A stretch of 64,000 nucleotides of DNA from Camarhynchus parvulus (lineage: Eukaryota > Chordata > Aves > Passeriformes > Thraupidae). This document shows positions 38,401 through 52,143 of this stretch, piece after piece; position 1 is the first letter of the stretch; each line of letters begins with the position of its first letter. The notes beneath the pieces are model-generated. The model was not told the origin of the DNA, did not search any database, and was given only the letters and a program-made list of their open reading frames with translations. The DNA lies in NCBI RefSeq assembly GCF_901933205.1, contig NC_044574.1, positions 42,627,609 through 42,691,608 on the forward strand, written 5' to 3'. A program made the translations under genes and the position numbers.

Positions 38401-41400
38401 TAAGCAAGAGATAGGATCTCTGACTTGGAAGAATAAAAATCTCAGTTGTATTCCTCTTGAATCTGTGAAGTTCTTATGCATAATGTAATTGAGGTTATAA
38501 TTCAGCCTACTTTTGTTTATACCTTTGCTCTTGCATGTATGAAATGGGAGAAAAGATTACGCAGGTAATTAAAGTCCTGATGGAAGGTTTTAAAAACAGT
38601 TTTAAGATAATAGGAAGGAGGCAGACTAACAAATACAGAGATGAGACTGGAATATTAAGCTGCCATCCATAGCAGCTGGGAAAAAAGAGGCATTGTGTCA
38701 TTATCATGGTAGATAGCACCCTTTAATACCATATCAATCTAAAATAATTTTTTCTCTTTAGATATCTGAATACTTTTTACCAAGTATACAGTACTAAGAC
38801 CATTCAATATTCTTGCCCTATTATTTTGCAGCAATAAAGTGGTAGTGTTAATTCTTATCCTTTAAATTATAATAAAAATGGGATTCAATATAATACAGAA
38901 CCATTAGTTGAGTCCTAGTTATTTGGCTACTCTCATTTAAAATGTAAACTTTAAGAACACTTTTTTGCATAGAACTCCTCTAGAATCATTCATCTCACTG
39001 GATTAGTTCACATTCTCTTCATATGTACAGTTATTGCAGGCCTTGGAAACTGTAATGTAGTACACAGATTGAGATTCTGGGAACATTGTGTGTTTTTGTG
39101 ACAATTGCAGGGGGATTTTATACCTTCAAAGGGTTACTAAGCTATAAGTATATTGATCACACCTAGCTGCAGTATCAATGAATATGGATGATCTTTTTAG
39201 GTGATATATTATTCAAAACCTTAAAATACTAACATTGATTTGGTCGAACCATCTTTAATTTGCTCTTTCAATCTGTGTTTTGGAGTAATTTGTCAATTTC
39301 CAGTCACTCCAGTACCATTAGTCAGAAGTTGTTTTAGGTGGATTTTTTTGATTGTCAATATGGTTTTGACATTTAGATCAGCAGCACAAAATAAGTAGTA
39401 GCAAGATTAGGCTGTTGTTATCTTCTCTGGTTCAAATCCCCAGAGATAGGACTTATATTGGCTCTTTTATCACAATTACTCTGATTCAGTGCTTTAGATC
39501 TTATCCTGCCTTTTCTGAGCTGAAAAATTAATACAGGCTTTCACTAGAATGATCCTGAAACTTGTTTCACTGCTTTTTTTTTCTATTTCCTATTAAATAT
39601 GAAGAGATGAATTTAACAAGGTGCTGCAGGCTGAACAAAATGTTGACATCCTTTGGAAATAAAGCATATTTTTGATCCTTACGGAAGCAAAGAAGTTAAT
39701 AAAGTAAATGTTCTATCTCTCTTTTTTTTCCCTTATTTTTTTCTGATAGCTCAGTTGTTAATTCACTCATAAAGGGACAGAGGCAGAAATCAAGCTCCCA
39801 TTTTCCTTTTTCTGGAAAGGGGTGTGTGATATGTGTAGGTGAAGGCTTTTCTTGTTCATTAAAACCAGAAAAAAATTCCATATGTTTTCCACAATCACAG
39901 CTGTAGACCTGTGCTTGGAAAGCATTTCTAGTCTTGAAGGTGTTCTTAATCACTGTGATATTAATCTGGTGAGATTATAGCATGCCAGGATGTTTCCCAG
40001 GAAACTGATTATATTAAATCCAGGACATGAAATTCATTTTGTGGAAATAAGACTTAAGAGAGGAAAATTGAAAGAGAAAGAAAAGTCCTGGACAGTAAAG
40101 CAAGGTCCTCTCTCATAAAGGAGAATTTACTGTGAAATTTCAGTTCTCTTTGTGCTCTCGCCCTACCATTGCTGTTGGTTTATTTACCCCACAGGCCTCT
40201 TTAATACTGAAAGCCTGACTTCATTATCTTGAATTAATTAGTTCATTGTGAAGTGGGAAACACTGAATATCAGTGATTGACTTTTGAGGTAACTGCAGGG
40301 AAGTTGTAGAAATGGATATAAAAACGTGAAAAGTCTTCAGGAATGCTTTTGCAGGATCAGCTGCAGGGAAAGGCAATGATTTACTTCCAAGCCTAATGGC
40401 TTTGTCCAGGTGTTGACAATCTGAAGGGGGACAGTTTCAGCTGTGATCCCTGAAGTGGGGATATAACACTTCAGGCAGTTAATTGCCTAATAGATTTAAT
40501 TTCTGCAGGGGAGATTACTCATGTAGTCATTCCCATTCCCTAGAAATTTCACCTGTTCAGCATTTAATGTGCCGCTTGGCTTCACTTGCCACTTAGAGGA
40601 CTATTCTATCACCAACCTGTTTCCTATGTGTTAGTCTGTCCCTGGTTATGGGTTGTGAACAGGAAAAATGGATTACTGGACACAGTAATTGCAACACACT
40701 AAACCTGTGTGTTGCAATTAAAACCTCTGTAAGTGTGGATATCATCCTGAACGTCCACTGATCCCAAAGTTTTCCATTTTGGTAGTTGTATGTTGGGAAA
40801 AATCTTTATTAATGTTAGGTGTTTGAAAGTCTCACTGGCTGTGTTTTCCTTTGACAAATACAGCCTTTTTGTGAACTCTGCTTCACTAGAGTTTATGCTG
40901 TTGTTTCCTGCAATTAGAAATGGATGGGTTTAAGTTACAGTAGATTATTATCTTGTAGTCTTTATTAATTTTGCTAGTATCTGAAAGGTATTGTTAAGAT
41001 ACTAAGATGTGGTAAGGGCATGCCCAATTTAAAATTCCCTGGCTGAAGATCATTAGCACAATGTGTTACAGTTATCCTGCTACCAGATGAAAGTAATCAA
41101 CTATTCTGCCACTAGCAAGCTTTATTATTTGATTGGAAAGACCCCTTTACATATATATACCAGGTTGTGGTAAGCCTCCACAGCAAACATCTTAATGGAG
41201 GTAGTGCTTACATTGCCTTTTAAAAGTCCAGCAGGTATTTTAAAAAAAGGTCCTTACTGAATTTTAGATATCAGAATTTTCTATCAGAGCTGTGTAAAAC
41301 ACTGCACTGAATTTTCTTGGTGATGCTCATGTTTGTAATAAGGGGAGTTAAAAGTAATTAGCTACCTTTCCCTCTCTGGTACAGCTCTAAACCATGTTTA

Positions 41401-41444
41401 GCCTTGTGTAAAGCTTTTGTCCTCTAAAGCCTCAGGTTACTGAG

Positions 41445-41474
41445 GCTCTTCTGCAGTTGTACTTTCAGGTAAGA
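41445..41474 (+). promoter_or_regulatory. DCHS2: Candidate recursive splice site 3
   Basis: CTCTTCTGCAGTTGTACTTT leads into CAG at 41466-41468, directly followed by GTAAGA. The pyrimidine tract is interrupted by a CAG and a few purines, so it is weaker than the site at 33603. The site lies about 17 kb into the intron. Confidence 0.3.
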
Positions 41475-44400
41475 GTATATTAATGAGCAGCTTGAATGAT
41501 AGTGGTTAAATCAGAATGGGAGGGAGGGTACTTTTCTCCCAGTCCTCTGCTTTAACTACAGAACTTAGTCTTGTTTCTTCTGTATTTTTAGGGATTTTTT
41601 TAATCAAGGTATCTAGTATGTCTACCCTAGATCATGTGACTAGTTTGTTTTTCTTATTTGATTTGTAACTGAAGCTGTTTCAACTTCTTACATGTGTCTT
41701 GTGTGGTCTGTATGAACAGGTACTTTCCTCAAATTCTCTTGTATAAAACACATGAGTTTGCTGCGCTGTGCTTTATTGTGTGAAACTTTTCATGTTGTGA
41801 GCTGTAGCATAGTAAAGTGAGACATAACAGACCATGAAGACTGAATGTGATAGAAAAACTTTTCCAAGTATACAAAGAAACTTTATTTATTACATGGGGT
41901 TTCCAATTGCTCATGTTAAGCTTTTGTGTTATAATATTCATCAGTGCATTAGAGCAGTAGAAACTTTCTTGGCATGAACAAGGATGGTGACTTGTTCTGT
42001 GTGCTAAAAAAAATTCTCCTATAAAAAATGCTTTTAATAATACAGCTGGCTTTTATGTTTGTCAGCAGTATTTACATTTCCATGTTTTAGCAGTCAGGAA
42101 CACTTTAGTAACATCAATGTGACAAATGCAGAACACTTAGTCCTCTCATGCTTTTTTGTGTTTGGCAGGGTTTCTCTTTTTCTAATTAAGTCAACAAAAG
42201 ATGCAATTTTGGTTTCTTTCTTGCCTTTGTGTATTGTGGTTGATAAATCTCAAATAGTCCTACCCAAGATAGTGGTCAGTCTGTTTTGTTCCTGTAGAGA
42301 ATTGCTGACACACATTAGCAGACTTTTCCAAACTTCAAAGATCACATTATTAACTGCCAGGCTTCTCTGGTTCTGTCAATGTTACTATTTTTTCTATCAA
42401 AAGGTAAATTTTTCTCCTGTGTTTCTGGATGTGATGAAAAAAAAAAATCTGTCTTCCAGCTTATTCCTGTCTTAAGCCCTTGAACATGTTCAGTAGCTAG
42501 GACTTTACTGAGACATTTAAGTACCTGTAATTATGTGGTCACCTGGCTTGTAAATATAAAGAAGAAGACAAGATTTAACTTTATCTCTGAGGTTTTCTAC
42601 ATAATAATCTTTTTGTATTGTGAATTTTTTCTCTGTGTCTCTGATACTGTGAAGAGTATCACAACTTTGAACAAATTTTCTGATTCTCTGTGTTCTGTCT
42701 TTAGATGCATCTATAAATGAAGAGTTGCTTGATTTCATTGTCTGAGTCCAGAGATACTTAAGATAAGAATCAGGACTTGAATTCTTTGATAGCAGTGTAT
42801 CAGCAGGAATTAAAAACTCTGAGATTATTTAGTTGACAGTAGTTGTCAAATTTCCAGGTGTCTATGGCAGAAAAATTCCACTCTAGCTGTGTAGATAGCC
42901 TATGTATCTTTCAGATACAGTTCATCAACAACAGTCCTAAAACAAATTTAAAGCCATACATTTTATACCTTCAGGATGACTATGGGCAGTATTTTATTAC
43001 AGATTGAAATTTGCTTTCTTCCGGAGCGGAGCAGCTGTAGTGTGTCCAATTGCCTTCATCTAAGGAGCTCCAGAACCAGCAGGTCAGCTCCTATTGTGAA
43101 AAAGAAACCAGCTGCCCACTTTCCTTTGTAAAACAAGATACTGACTCCTCACGGTGAAATCAGGGCTCAAAGGAGAGTGAGAAATTTAACAGCTGCTTTT
43201 AATTTCTCTTCAGAAAGCTCACATGCCTCCGTGAGGCTTGTGCTCATTGTCTTTAGGCAGCAAAAATCCCAACTGCTTGAAAATACTCTCATTCCTTCCC
43301 TTGCCTGGGTATTATTCTTTGTGCTGGGGTGATAACTCTTTCCATGGCTGTTTATCCTCAGCTTTGCCTGTGGATGAGTAGGTGTGAGTAGACTTGTTCT
43401 CACAAGTAACGTTGTTCTGATGGCTGCATAACAAACACATGAAGGAAAGTCCACTGGGCAGAACTTGAAATAAACAGTAATAAGTACTTTTTTTTCATGC
43501 TGGAACTATAAGCAGGGCAGATGCAGTTACAGTAAAGGAGTTGTATGCATTATGTTCCGGGACAAAAGCAGGGAGTGTAGCTGCTGCTTCTTGAGAGTTG
43601 AGAGTTTATGGAACAGAGCTCTGGTGCTACCTCCTTATTCAGACTCTTGGATGGGAAGCTTGGCACTGTCAGATGATATATGCAAAGAAGTCATTAAAGT
43701 GCAAAACGAGGCACTACTGTGTGACATTAATGACTGGAAGAGGAGCCCATTAAGTCTAATTTATAAAACTTGTTAATGTACTGGGGTTTGTTAGTGTGAG
43801 AAAAAAATTCTATTTTTCTTAAGCACGTTGGATGATACTATAAAAATACTGTTTATACCCTCCTTGGGTGGTTTTCATTTAGTAGTTATGTAACTGCTTA
43901 GCCTGTTGAAATGGCCATATTGAAAAGGTGTGAAGTATTACCTTAATAACTTTAAAGGTCTCCTCTTCAACTATGTTTGTATGGTTTTTTAAGTGAAAGG
44001 GGTTTTATGTTTGTCAACAAGAGTATTTGAACTTAACAGATAGAATTGTACAAATAAGGTTGAAAATGTGAGAATGCTCTTCCATCTCCTCAACATTTTG
44101 TCAGATCTCATTCCTGTAATGGGTGTCAACAACATATTTTCTTTCAGCCCCAAATGATAGCAATTCTTTTACTGTAGTTTCCCTCCAGTGATTCTGTTAT
44201 TTCATTTCCCTCTCCTTCTTTATGTAACTGTGTTGTCACCAAGCGGCCTTCTGACTCCCCAGAATCTGCCAGTGCTTCTGAAACCCTTCATTCTTGCACT
44301 GTGGGACCTGACTGAACCACAGCTGAAAATTCTTCCACTGAACAGCTGCTTCAATGTTTACTGCCTTGTTGAGAAGGGAAGTTCTGTAATCATCTGGAAC

Positions 44401-47400
44401 AATTTCATTTTGTTCAAGGGAAAGATTTTGTTCAAGGACACATCTTACTCATTCAGAATCTAGTGGTGCTTTTAGCCATGGTTCTTGCAGGCCTAGTATT
44501 TGATCTGCTATTTATGGGAGGGGAGTTAGTCAAAGGAAAATAAACTGGGAGGAGATGAGCTGAGCGATTGTGACTGCTGAGCAGCTGCTGTGCTGTCATT
44601 CAGTCTAGTAGGAGCCCTTCCAGGATTTGAGGCTGTGGTCTGTTCAGTTATCTGCTCTGCTGCAGTCAAACTTGTGAGGCCTAAGGGTGGAAGAACTTGT
44701 GATCATTGTGATGAAATCCAGCTGTGGAAGGAATGGACCCCATTCCCCAGATCTCCCCCATCTCCTCCCCCACAGGTGTTCTGGCTTTCTGAGAGTTTGG
44801 GAAGGATGTTAAATTCGGATGAATACCAAAGCAAGTAGCCTAATGTTCTGTAGGGAGATTACATTTGATACGAAGGACACTTGAAAGGTGTTAGGGTTTT
44901 ATAACAACTCTCCTTTTCCACTAGGACAATCTTAGGATTCAATCAGCTGTCCACTACATAGCCTACATCTTGGATACCTGTGAAATCATGCTCTTGTGTA
45001 TCATAGTGGGGAGGGATGTTGGCAGTACATAAGCCATTATATTTCATTTTCCCCCAGTGATTTTCAGGAGAGGAAAAGCAGGAACCCTTTGATTTTCAGA
45101 AAAGAGCTCTAAAACCAGCTCACCACAAGCCCAGTGACCCCTGTGAGGTGTTTATGGCAGTAACAGCCTCACTTGGGAGGAATCCCACTTCTTGGCAGCT
45201 CCTGAATAGACTTGGAGGCAATTCTTGTCAAGCATTTCACTTGGATTCCTTGGGAACTGGGAGTTTACAGACAGTAAGTAAATAAGAGAGTCGAATAAAT
45301 GGATAGCCAAATATTGTGAGCTTCAAAGGAGATCCTTCTCAAATGATTTTTAACAGGGAATATGACATAACTGAAAAACAAGGGGGAAAAGTTAAATTTA
45401 CCCTGATCTTAAAAACCCAGATTCTTAGGAGGAGCTTTGTAGCATGTAACAAATGAACAGTCTTACTTTTATACAGTCTTATTCTTCATGAATGGGACTG
45501 GGTATCTTGGACTTGTTACTGCTGCTTCATTTGTCACAGAACACACTGTGAAAGAAACTAGTCCTTTTGGCAGCCAAGTGAAAAACAAAACAGCCCAAAA
45601 CTGTACAGTTAGTGAAACCTCTGAACTAAAAGTGGGTTCCTTTGTGGTTGGTGCTGACACACTCCAGCAGGAGCTTGTCTTGTCAGAGTAGAGAAGGGGT
45701 TTCATTTTGCCAGGGCTGGCTGCTTGGGGCTTTTATGGGAACCAAATATATGTTAAGGTAATATGTGAGAGTTTCCCACAAAATTAATAAAGTTTCATAA
45801 GACTGTTGACATTAACATGTTCAAATGCAGTTGTTCACATCATTATCTGGTTGCACACAAAATGACTGTTGTGTGACCTTTCAAATTTGATAAAAGTAGC
45901 ATGTGATTGTGGATAGGTTAACCCCATAGACAAAATAATAATAGTTACTTTACTGAATTATTAAAGCTCAAAAAAGAGGGAAAGTAGATATGTTTAGCTA
46001 TAATCCAGCCAAAGAAAATAAGGACAAAGACCTCAACAGTAGCTCAGATTTATGGGATTCTGACGGTCACTGAAAAAAGGGGCTAGTATCAACTATATAC
46101 TAGCTTAAAATTAATGCAACATTTGTAATTTTGCATTTATATTGTAACTGTATTTGTGTTGTTAAGCATGTTAATATGAGACAGCTGCTACTGCTTCATA
46201 CAGAGACTATGTCCACATAATGAGCTGCTTTTGTATGCACCAGAGAGGATCTAATACTATTCATACTTTAAAGTGGTGTAGAAAAATCGTGTTTCACCTC
46301 AGAACTTTGTCTTGGCACTAAAAAAGCAGGTTTTTCTGATTTCCACTGATTCAAAGTTCAAAACTGTAAATCCTTGTTATCTGCAAAGCAGCAGAAACAG
46401 CTTACTTTCCCAGCTGCGGTTGGTAACAGATGTGAAGATGAGAAGCTTTTAAAAATTGTCAGTGTGTCTGTCAATGACCAGTAGGCCCACGGATGAAGCC
46501 AGATGATCTTTGGAGTTAGCATAATTCCTCAAAGAATGCAGAGGAGCTGCATATAAAGTAAAACAGACAAGCATAGCACATGTATGCTCACCACAGTAGT
46601 TGTTAACTAAAGGCTGTGACTTTCTACATTTGATCTTTTGAGTTATGTAATTTTCTGTAATGTAGTTATTGATTTTTGCATTAATGAGTTTGATTTCATG
46701 GTGAGGTCTCTGACAAACATGCTTATATGATAAGCAAGTATTAATTAAGGATCTAAATATTTTGTTAAGGACTGCTGTAATATTACCTGCTTGAAGAGAC
46801 TTTGTTTCACTGTATTTTGCAGCAAGGGACATTTCTCACTTCTGTCATGGAATTATCCCATTTACTATTAACATGCCGTCTTTGCTTTTGATTTCAGTTT
46901 CACAGTGGGAGACTTTATACTTAATGCATAAACAGTACAGTCTGTTTAATTCCAGAAATGTATCTTTTTTTCCTTGTGGCATTCAATATTTTGGCATTGG
47001 CAGCCTGAGCTGTGGGCAGGGCTATTTGTAGTGTTACCATCGATAGGAACAGTCATGCTGGAAGCACTGCGCTCTCATGAAGCTGCAGTCCAAAAAACCT
47101 GATCAATCATTCAAAGCTTCCTATAATTTGTCTTTATCCTGTTATTTGTTTTACAAAACATTGTCAATATTTATTAGCAATTTACTTTTATTTTCTTTGG
47201 GTACATTATCTCAGTGTGCAAGTGGCAGATAAATACATGCTAGTATGACTTTGCTCATGGTTTATCACTGGCACTACTTGCCACAGAGTGATATTATTTT
47301 CTATATTAGGTGTAAAATGAGCCTTAATAAAAGCAGAAAATCTGCATTCATTTGCCTTTGATTGCCAAAGTGATAATGTTATAAGGCTGAAGGTAGTATT

Positions 47401-50400
47401 TCTGAAATTTCCCAGTCCGTGGCTATCATGTTAAAAAATAGTGGAATTCTTTGCAAGGGGAAAGATTATTAAAGGAAGGCAAATATGCCATGACACAGTT
47501 TTGTTTGAGTTTTGTATTAAAGCTTTTTTTATTAATTTCATAATGAAGAACAAATTGCATAAGATTTTATTAGTGAAAATTCTTAGTTTGAGAATTTTAA
47601 ATCAAACACTGAACATGTATTTCTGTAACTAAAGGAGTCATTTAGACTGGAGGGAAGCTAGAGCAAATAGTTATTTTTCATCAGATTGTAGATTAGATGG
47701 CAGTAGAGAAAGGAGATACTTGCAGGGAAGAAAATGATGCTGAGAAAGAGATTTTTTTTCTGCATGCTGGCCTTTCTTTTGTCTGGAACCCACAGGTGTT
47801 GACAGTGGGGTTGGTTTCAAAATGTGTTGAATGCTGTCATGGTCAGTTCAAACCAGTCCCTCAGGAATTCATGCAGTAATAGAGAATACTGCCTGTGCTG
47901 GGAAATTGATTTTGACATACATTTTGCAAATGCCTTTGCATGCTAATGTGATAGTGTTATTAAAATCCTGAATTCCTTGTGCTGCAGAACAATTGGAATT
48001 CACAGCAATGTTGCCATTTTTTAAAAATCTTGTCATAGAACCTGTAATTTTGTTTTGCCAATTTTATTTGTCTAGTATAACTTCAAATTAATTTCATAGT
48101 GGAATTTCAGAACTACTTTCCTGCCTTTTGTTAAAATTGGGGAAAAAAAGCCCCCACCTGTAACTGCATTTTTGTCCTATTCTGTCCCATGGTTTTACAA
48201 AGTGTTTTATTTTTTTTTTCTTCAGATAGTTTCTACAGGTTTTTTTCTGTTCTTTAGTTGGTCTCATCTCATCCTTCTTTTATGTTATATGCTTTAGGAG
48301 ATATTGGCCTGTGGCTGTATGTTTAACAAACAAAGATGAACTGGAATTTGCTCTTGGGATTTTAAGTTTGTGTGAAGCTGCACATCTTCCTGGAAAAGCT
48401 GTGGCAAGCAAGAGCAATGCATAGTGCTGGTATCACTGTCTTTACATGAAAGCTTATTCTTCTTCCCTTTAGTTGTTTTATTTCTTTACACACCAACAAA
48501 ATTTGAATGGAATTTGCCCTTTTATTTGTTTAATTTACTCTACCTTTTAAAGTTATCTTTCTAATGTAATTAGATTAGGTTCCTAAACTTACTTTTTCTC
48601 TTGAACATTTTTTTTTTTTTTACTGATGGTGGGCTGATGTGGAGGAACCACAGTGACTTCAGAGAAAGTGGTTTTTGGCTCTGAAATTATCTTAGAAATT
48701 CATGTTCTTTGCTATGAATGGGTGAATTACTCTAATTTGCTGGAAGTGGATCTTCAAGGAATCAGAAAGTAGACTTTTGTATTGTGGGCTGTGAAAAGCC
48801 AGATGCTGTAGCCAGTAGGGTGTTATTGTTGAGGGCAGCTTTAGCACAAAGGACTGTACAACCTGCTACTCATGATGCATACCTGCTTCTTCCTCTTAAA
48901 GCTGGAGACCTGGATTTCTGTCATCATCTCATTTTGCTGGAGTTTTGTGCTGAGTTTGCCCTCTACTCCTTTCCTTCTTCTGTAATTCAGTTTCACAGCA
49001 CTGTTTCATAGTACTCAACCCATGAGTTGATATTGCCATAGCTTGTATTCATTATCTCTAATTGTAGTAATCCAGATCTTGGTCTGTCCTGCAAAGTATG
49101 ACTAAGCAGCTTCTGGTTTTGAACCATTCTGTGGCTTTTTAAGTTGTGCTTATGTAAGATGCCTATAGAACCAAGTGGAAATAAAGTAAGTACTTCTTCA
49201 CAGAAAAAAAAATGGTGAATGGCCACAGGATTTAGTAGAGGATCAGTTTGTAGTTCCAGTTTTTTGAATTTACAGCAGAAGTAGACCAAATCCTGCAGTG
49301 GAGAAGGCTGCAGGAAATGACACCATGATGTTGGCATTGGACAAGTGATAGATTCATGAGTTATGCATAATTTAATCCTTAAAAGACTCTTCCCATCATC
49401 CTCTGACTCTACCTCCTTTGACTTCACTGAAATATATATATATAATCAACTCCCATTCACTGTAATTGTGTGTTCCAAGCACAATAACATGCAAAAGACA
49501 CTTCCTTGCCCTTACAGCTTGGATTTCATATAATAGAGAAGTAGTAGGAGTGCGTGTCTGCAGCAGTGCTTTATTTGCCTGATATTTTCTCCTGATAATG
49601 ACAATCTTTTGTGAGTAAAGAATACTACACTACTTCTGGACAGTTTTCAGAGACAGAAAAGCCATTTTCTATTGCTGTTAGTGAGAGGAAAATAAATGTA
49701 AATCTCACTGTTCCATCTTATGGTGCCTTTGGAAATTGCCTCTCTGCCAGATGGAGAATGTATTGTAACTTCAAAGAAAGTTTTGCACCATAATGAGAAT
49801 ACAAAGTATCATTTCTGTTGTTTATTTTTTTCTATAAATCTCTTTCTCTTGCTTACTTTTACTTGCTTATTTTTGAGTGTATTGCACAGCCTAGCAGATA
49901 ATTATTATAATCAAGTAGTTGGCGAGAATCCTCTGCTTTGTAGTTCTGTTTAGCTCTGTTGCTGTCAAGAGGAAGCAGTTTCTTTCTTCATTATAGGCTG
50001 TTTATGTGTGTTAATGGTAAAGTAGTTCTACCAGGAATTATTTAAGACATCTCTCTGTTCCTGAGCTTTGGTTGCTACTGTTATGGTCACTGTATTCAGT
50101 TATTTCTAGATGTACTTCCAATCCATTCTGCATTTGCTTCAAAACATGCTCATTTTTATATGAGCCCACCTGTGCTCCCTGTGCACGCTACATGCATGAC
50201 ATTGCCAGATGTGTGTGTCCAGGCTGAGGCATTGGGTTACTGGTGTGAAAGCAGCTCAAATGACAGAGCTGTGAATTGTAATGGAGCACAGAGCATGGTG
50301 GCTATGTGGAGATCATGTTTCTGTTTCCTGTCCCAAAAAACTGCATCTGCGTTTACAGTATCTGACTATTAAAGTGCTCAGGCTTCTTTAATTCTCCAAG

Positions 50401-51154
50401 TGTGCATGTGTAGAACTGGTGGGCCAGATGGAGTATGCTTACTTTGTGACAGAGCAGTTGCTTTCCCACCAAGCCCCATTACTCTTGTCATAATTAATTC
50501 TTTCATAAACTTCTGAATTGTATTTCGTAACATCTTGTAGAAAGAATTGCATTTAAAAATATTATTCTCTTGCATTTAGTTTTCCTGTGAAGACTATTTT
50601 TTTTCCTCCACTTTAAGGTTTCACCACTTTGGAAAGTAGTTCTTTGATAGTAGCACATATGTATATTCATGATGATTTGTTTTGATTTTGTTTTTGTTTT
50701 TTTTTTTTCAACTTTTTCATTTAAGACAGTGGATGTCCTCCAACTGTATGACCCTTTCCCTACCATCACTTTTCTGCTGGAGTTAATTTGAGCTGCAGAG
50801 ATGCTGTGCTCACTTTAGACTGCGTGAGTTGTTCTGTAATTCCATAATGTCAGTTTTTCTTCTTTAGCCTTTCTATGAGTTGATTTCCACCCTGCTCCAT
50901 TATTGCATCCTACCTTTCACTTAGCTTACTAGAGGCTTCAAGTGCTACAGTAAATGGTGTATTTTCAAATTTGAAACAGCTGCCAATTAAGCAAGCTCTA
51001 TTCTTCGTGGTGAAGTGAATCTAAATGTTAGAAGTTGTTGTGGAGGTGTGCTACAGTAGTGCCTGTTGATGCCAGATCCAACAGTGATAAAGGCAGACCA
51101 ACCAGTTCCATCCTCCTTCTTGATGGAGGATTGGTGAGTTATTCAGTGTCAACT

Positions 51155-51277
51155 GAGAGTAGCTCAGTTAGTCAGAGCATGGTGCTGATGACACCAAGGC
51201 TATGGGTATAATCCCATTCATTTAAGAGTTGGACTCGATTCTTGTGGGTTCCTCGCAACTCAGAATATTCTGTGATG
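51155..51277 (+). mobile_element. tRNA-Ile-headed SINE with CR1-like tail (TguSINE1-type)
   Basis: The head at about 51159-51215 follows tRNA-Ile order. It has an A box (TAGCTCAGTTA, 51160-51170), then AGAGCATGGTGCTGATGACA corresponding to the D-arm and anticodon region, then a degenerate B box (GGTATAATCC, 51205-51214). The tail at 51226-51276 (GAGTTGGACTCGAT ... AACTCAGAATATTCTGTGATG) is a CR1 3' end, which explains mobilisation by CR1 reverse transcriptase. This composite matches TguSINE1 described from zebra finch. It is not a working tRNA gene: the acceptor stem and 3' half are absent. No flanking duplication is evident, and old insertions would have lost it. Confidence 0.8.
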
Positions 51278-51823
51278 GGTTGAGATCACTCCTTAAGAGA
51301 TCACTGTGTGACTGTTCAACTTCCATCCCTAAGTGATCATTAGCAGCAATTATTTACTAGTCATTACCAACATTCCCACAGGCAAAAGGAGCCTTACTGC
51401 AATCTGTAGTAGATCATTATCTGCAGAAAAGGATCTTTACTGGTACTGTTCCATCATTTTTCTAGGACAATGCTGGCTCCACGCTTGTTAAGGAGATAGA
51501 ATTTTTAGTGCTTTTTGATGGGACTCTGCAGATACATTAGCCCAACTTCCCAACACAAGCTGTGACTGATGTCAAGTGTTTCCTATTTCAGAAATGGGAA
51601 AGAGAAGAGAGAGACTGGTATCGTTTATCTTGGCCAGAAAGTGAGTAAAGGGACACTGAGTAAAGAAATTATGAAATAATTGAATATTTCAGTGTAGATA
51701 TTAGGAGATTTTCACTCATTGTCTAAAAATAGAAAATACTTCATTAATTGAAAGGCATAAATTAAAAAATTATGAGAACATTCTTCCTGGGAAGATTTGT
51801 AGCCATGAATTTTCTTGGCAAGG

Positions 51824-52143
51824 GTTTTTTTTTGAGAGAAGTTGTTTATTTGGGGATTTTACACAAGTGAAGACAGTTCATTTAGAAGAGTTTAAAGAAA
51901 TAATAAAAGCCTGACCTTTGGTTATTAGCATGTTTAATTATTAAACTTACATTGAGCACTTCATGGTAGAGAGGAAGAGAGTAGTTTAGTTGACTATGCA
52001 GTTCTGCATCTTGCTCTTCAGATCTTCAGAATCTGGCACTGACCATTGTCCAGTAACCAGGTCCTGCACTAAAGGTTCAGTTGCTCTGCTCCAGTCTGGA
52101 ACTTTTATATCTTTATAATGTTCCTTCAAAAGCTGCAGCTTCA
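51824..52143 (-). pseudogene. Candidate 5'-truncated retrocopy (or antisense terminal exon) of an unrecognised gene
   Basis: Reading the minus strand from 52143, an open frame gives 51 residues (first full codon at 52141) ending at TAA 51988-51986. It begins KLQLLKEHYKD, contains VPDWSRATEPLVQDL, and ends KSKMQNCIVN. The composition is protein-like, charged and tryptophan-containing. A 3' UTR of about 150 bases follows, then AATAAA at 51850-51845 and, about 12 bases on, a 9-A tract. The segment is bounded by CTTGGGAAGG (52144-52153) and CTTGGCAAGG (51814-51823), nine of ten bases identical, like a target-site duplication. Alternatively, the bases before 52143 form a pyrimidine tract ending in AAG, as a splice acceptor would. 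I do not recognise the protein. Retrocopy is slightly favoured because of the direct repeats next to the A-tract. Confidence 0.4.
51845..51850 (-). terminator. AATAAA polyadenylation signal
   Basis: AATAAA on the minus strand, about 136 bases after the TAA of the 51-residue frame and followed within 12 bases by an A-tract. It belongs to the retrocopy or terminal exon described at 51824-52143. Confidence 0.4.

Larger units (their letters stand above)
24214..51823 (+). other. DCHS2: DCHS2 intron 1, first part
   Basis: After the exon the GC-rich island decays by about 24.45 kb and the sequence becomes AT-rich and non-coding. No exon continuing cadherin repeat 6 (expected to carry a DxD motif, an LDRE-like motif and DxNDN) was found on the + strand. 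Apart from the sites listed separately it contains only unique AT-rich DNA, short simple repeats (for example A/AAAC tracts at 25442-25462 and 31683-31711, GTTT at about 35025-35036, AT at 49431-49444) and old repeat tails. Calling it intron assumes exon 2 lies beyond the window. Confidence 0.65.

Noticed and set aside
45469..45705. Overlapping open frames on both strands
   Set aside because: Both are under 80 codons with no recognisable motif. Simultaneous openness on both strands is more likely local composition than two genes.
46449..46832. 127-codon minus-strand open frame
   Set aside because: No motif, AT-driven composition and no splice or retrotransposon context; a chance frame.
51159..51230. 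Functional tRNA-Ile gene
   Set aside because: The A-box region is tRNA-like, but the B box is degenerate, the acceptor stem cannot close and a CR1 tail follows directly, so it is a SINE.
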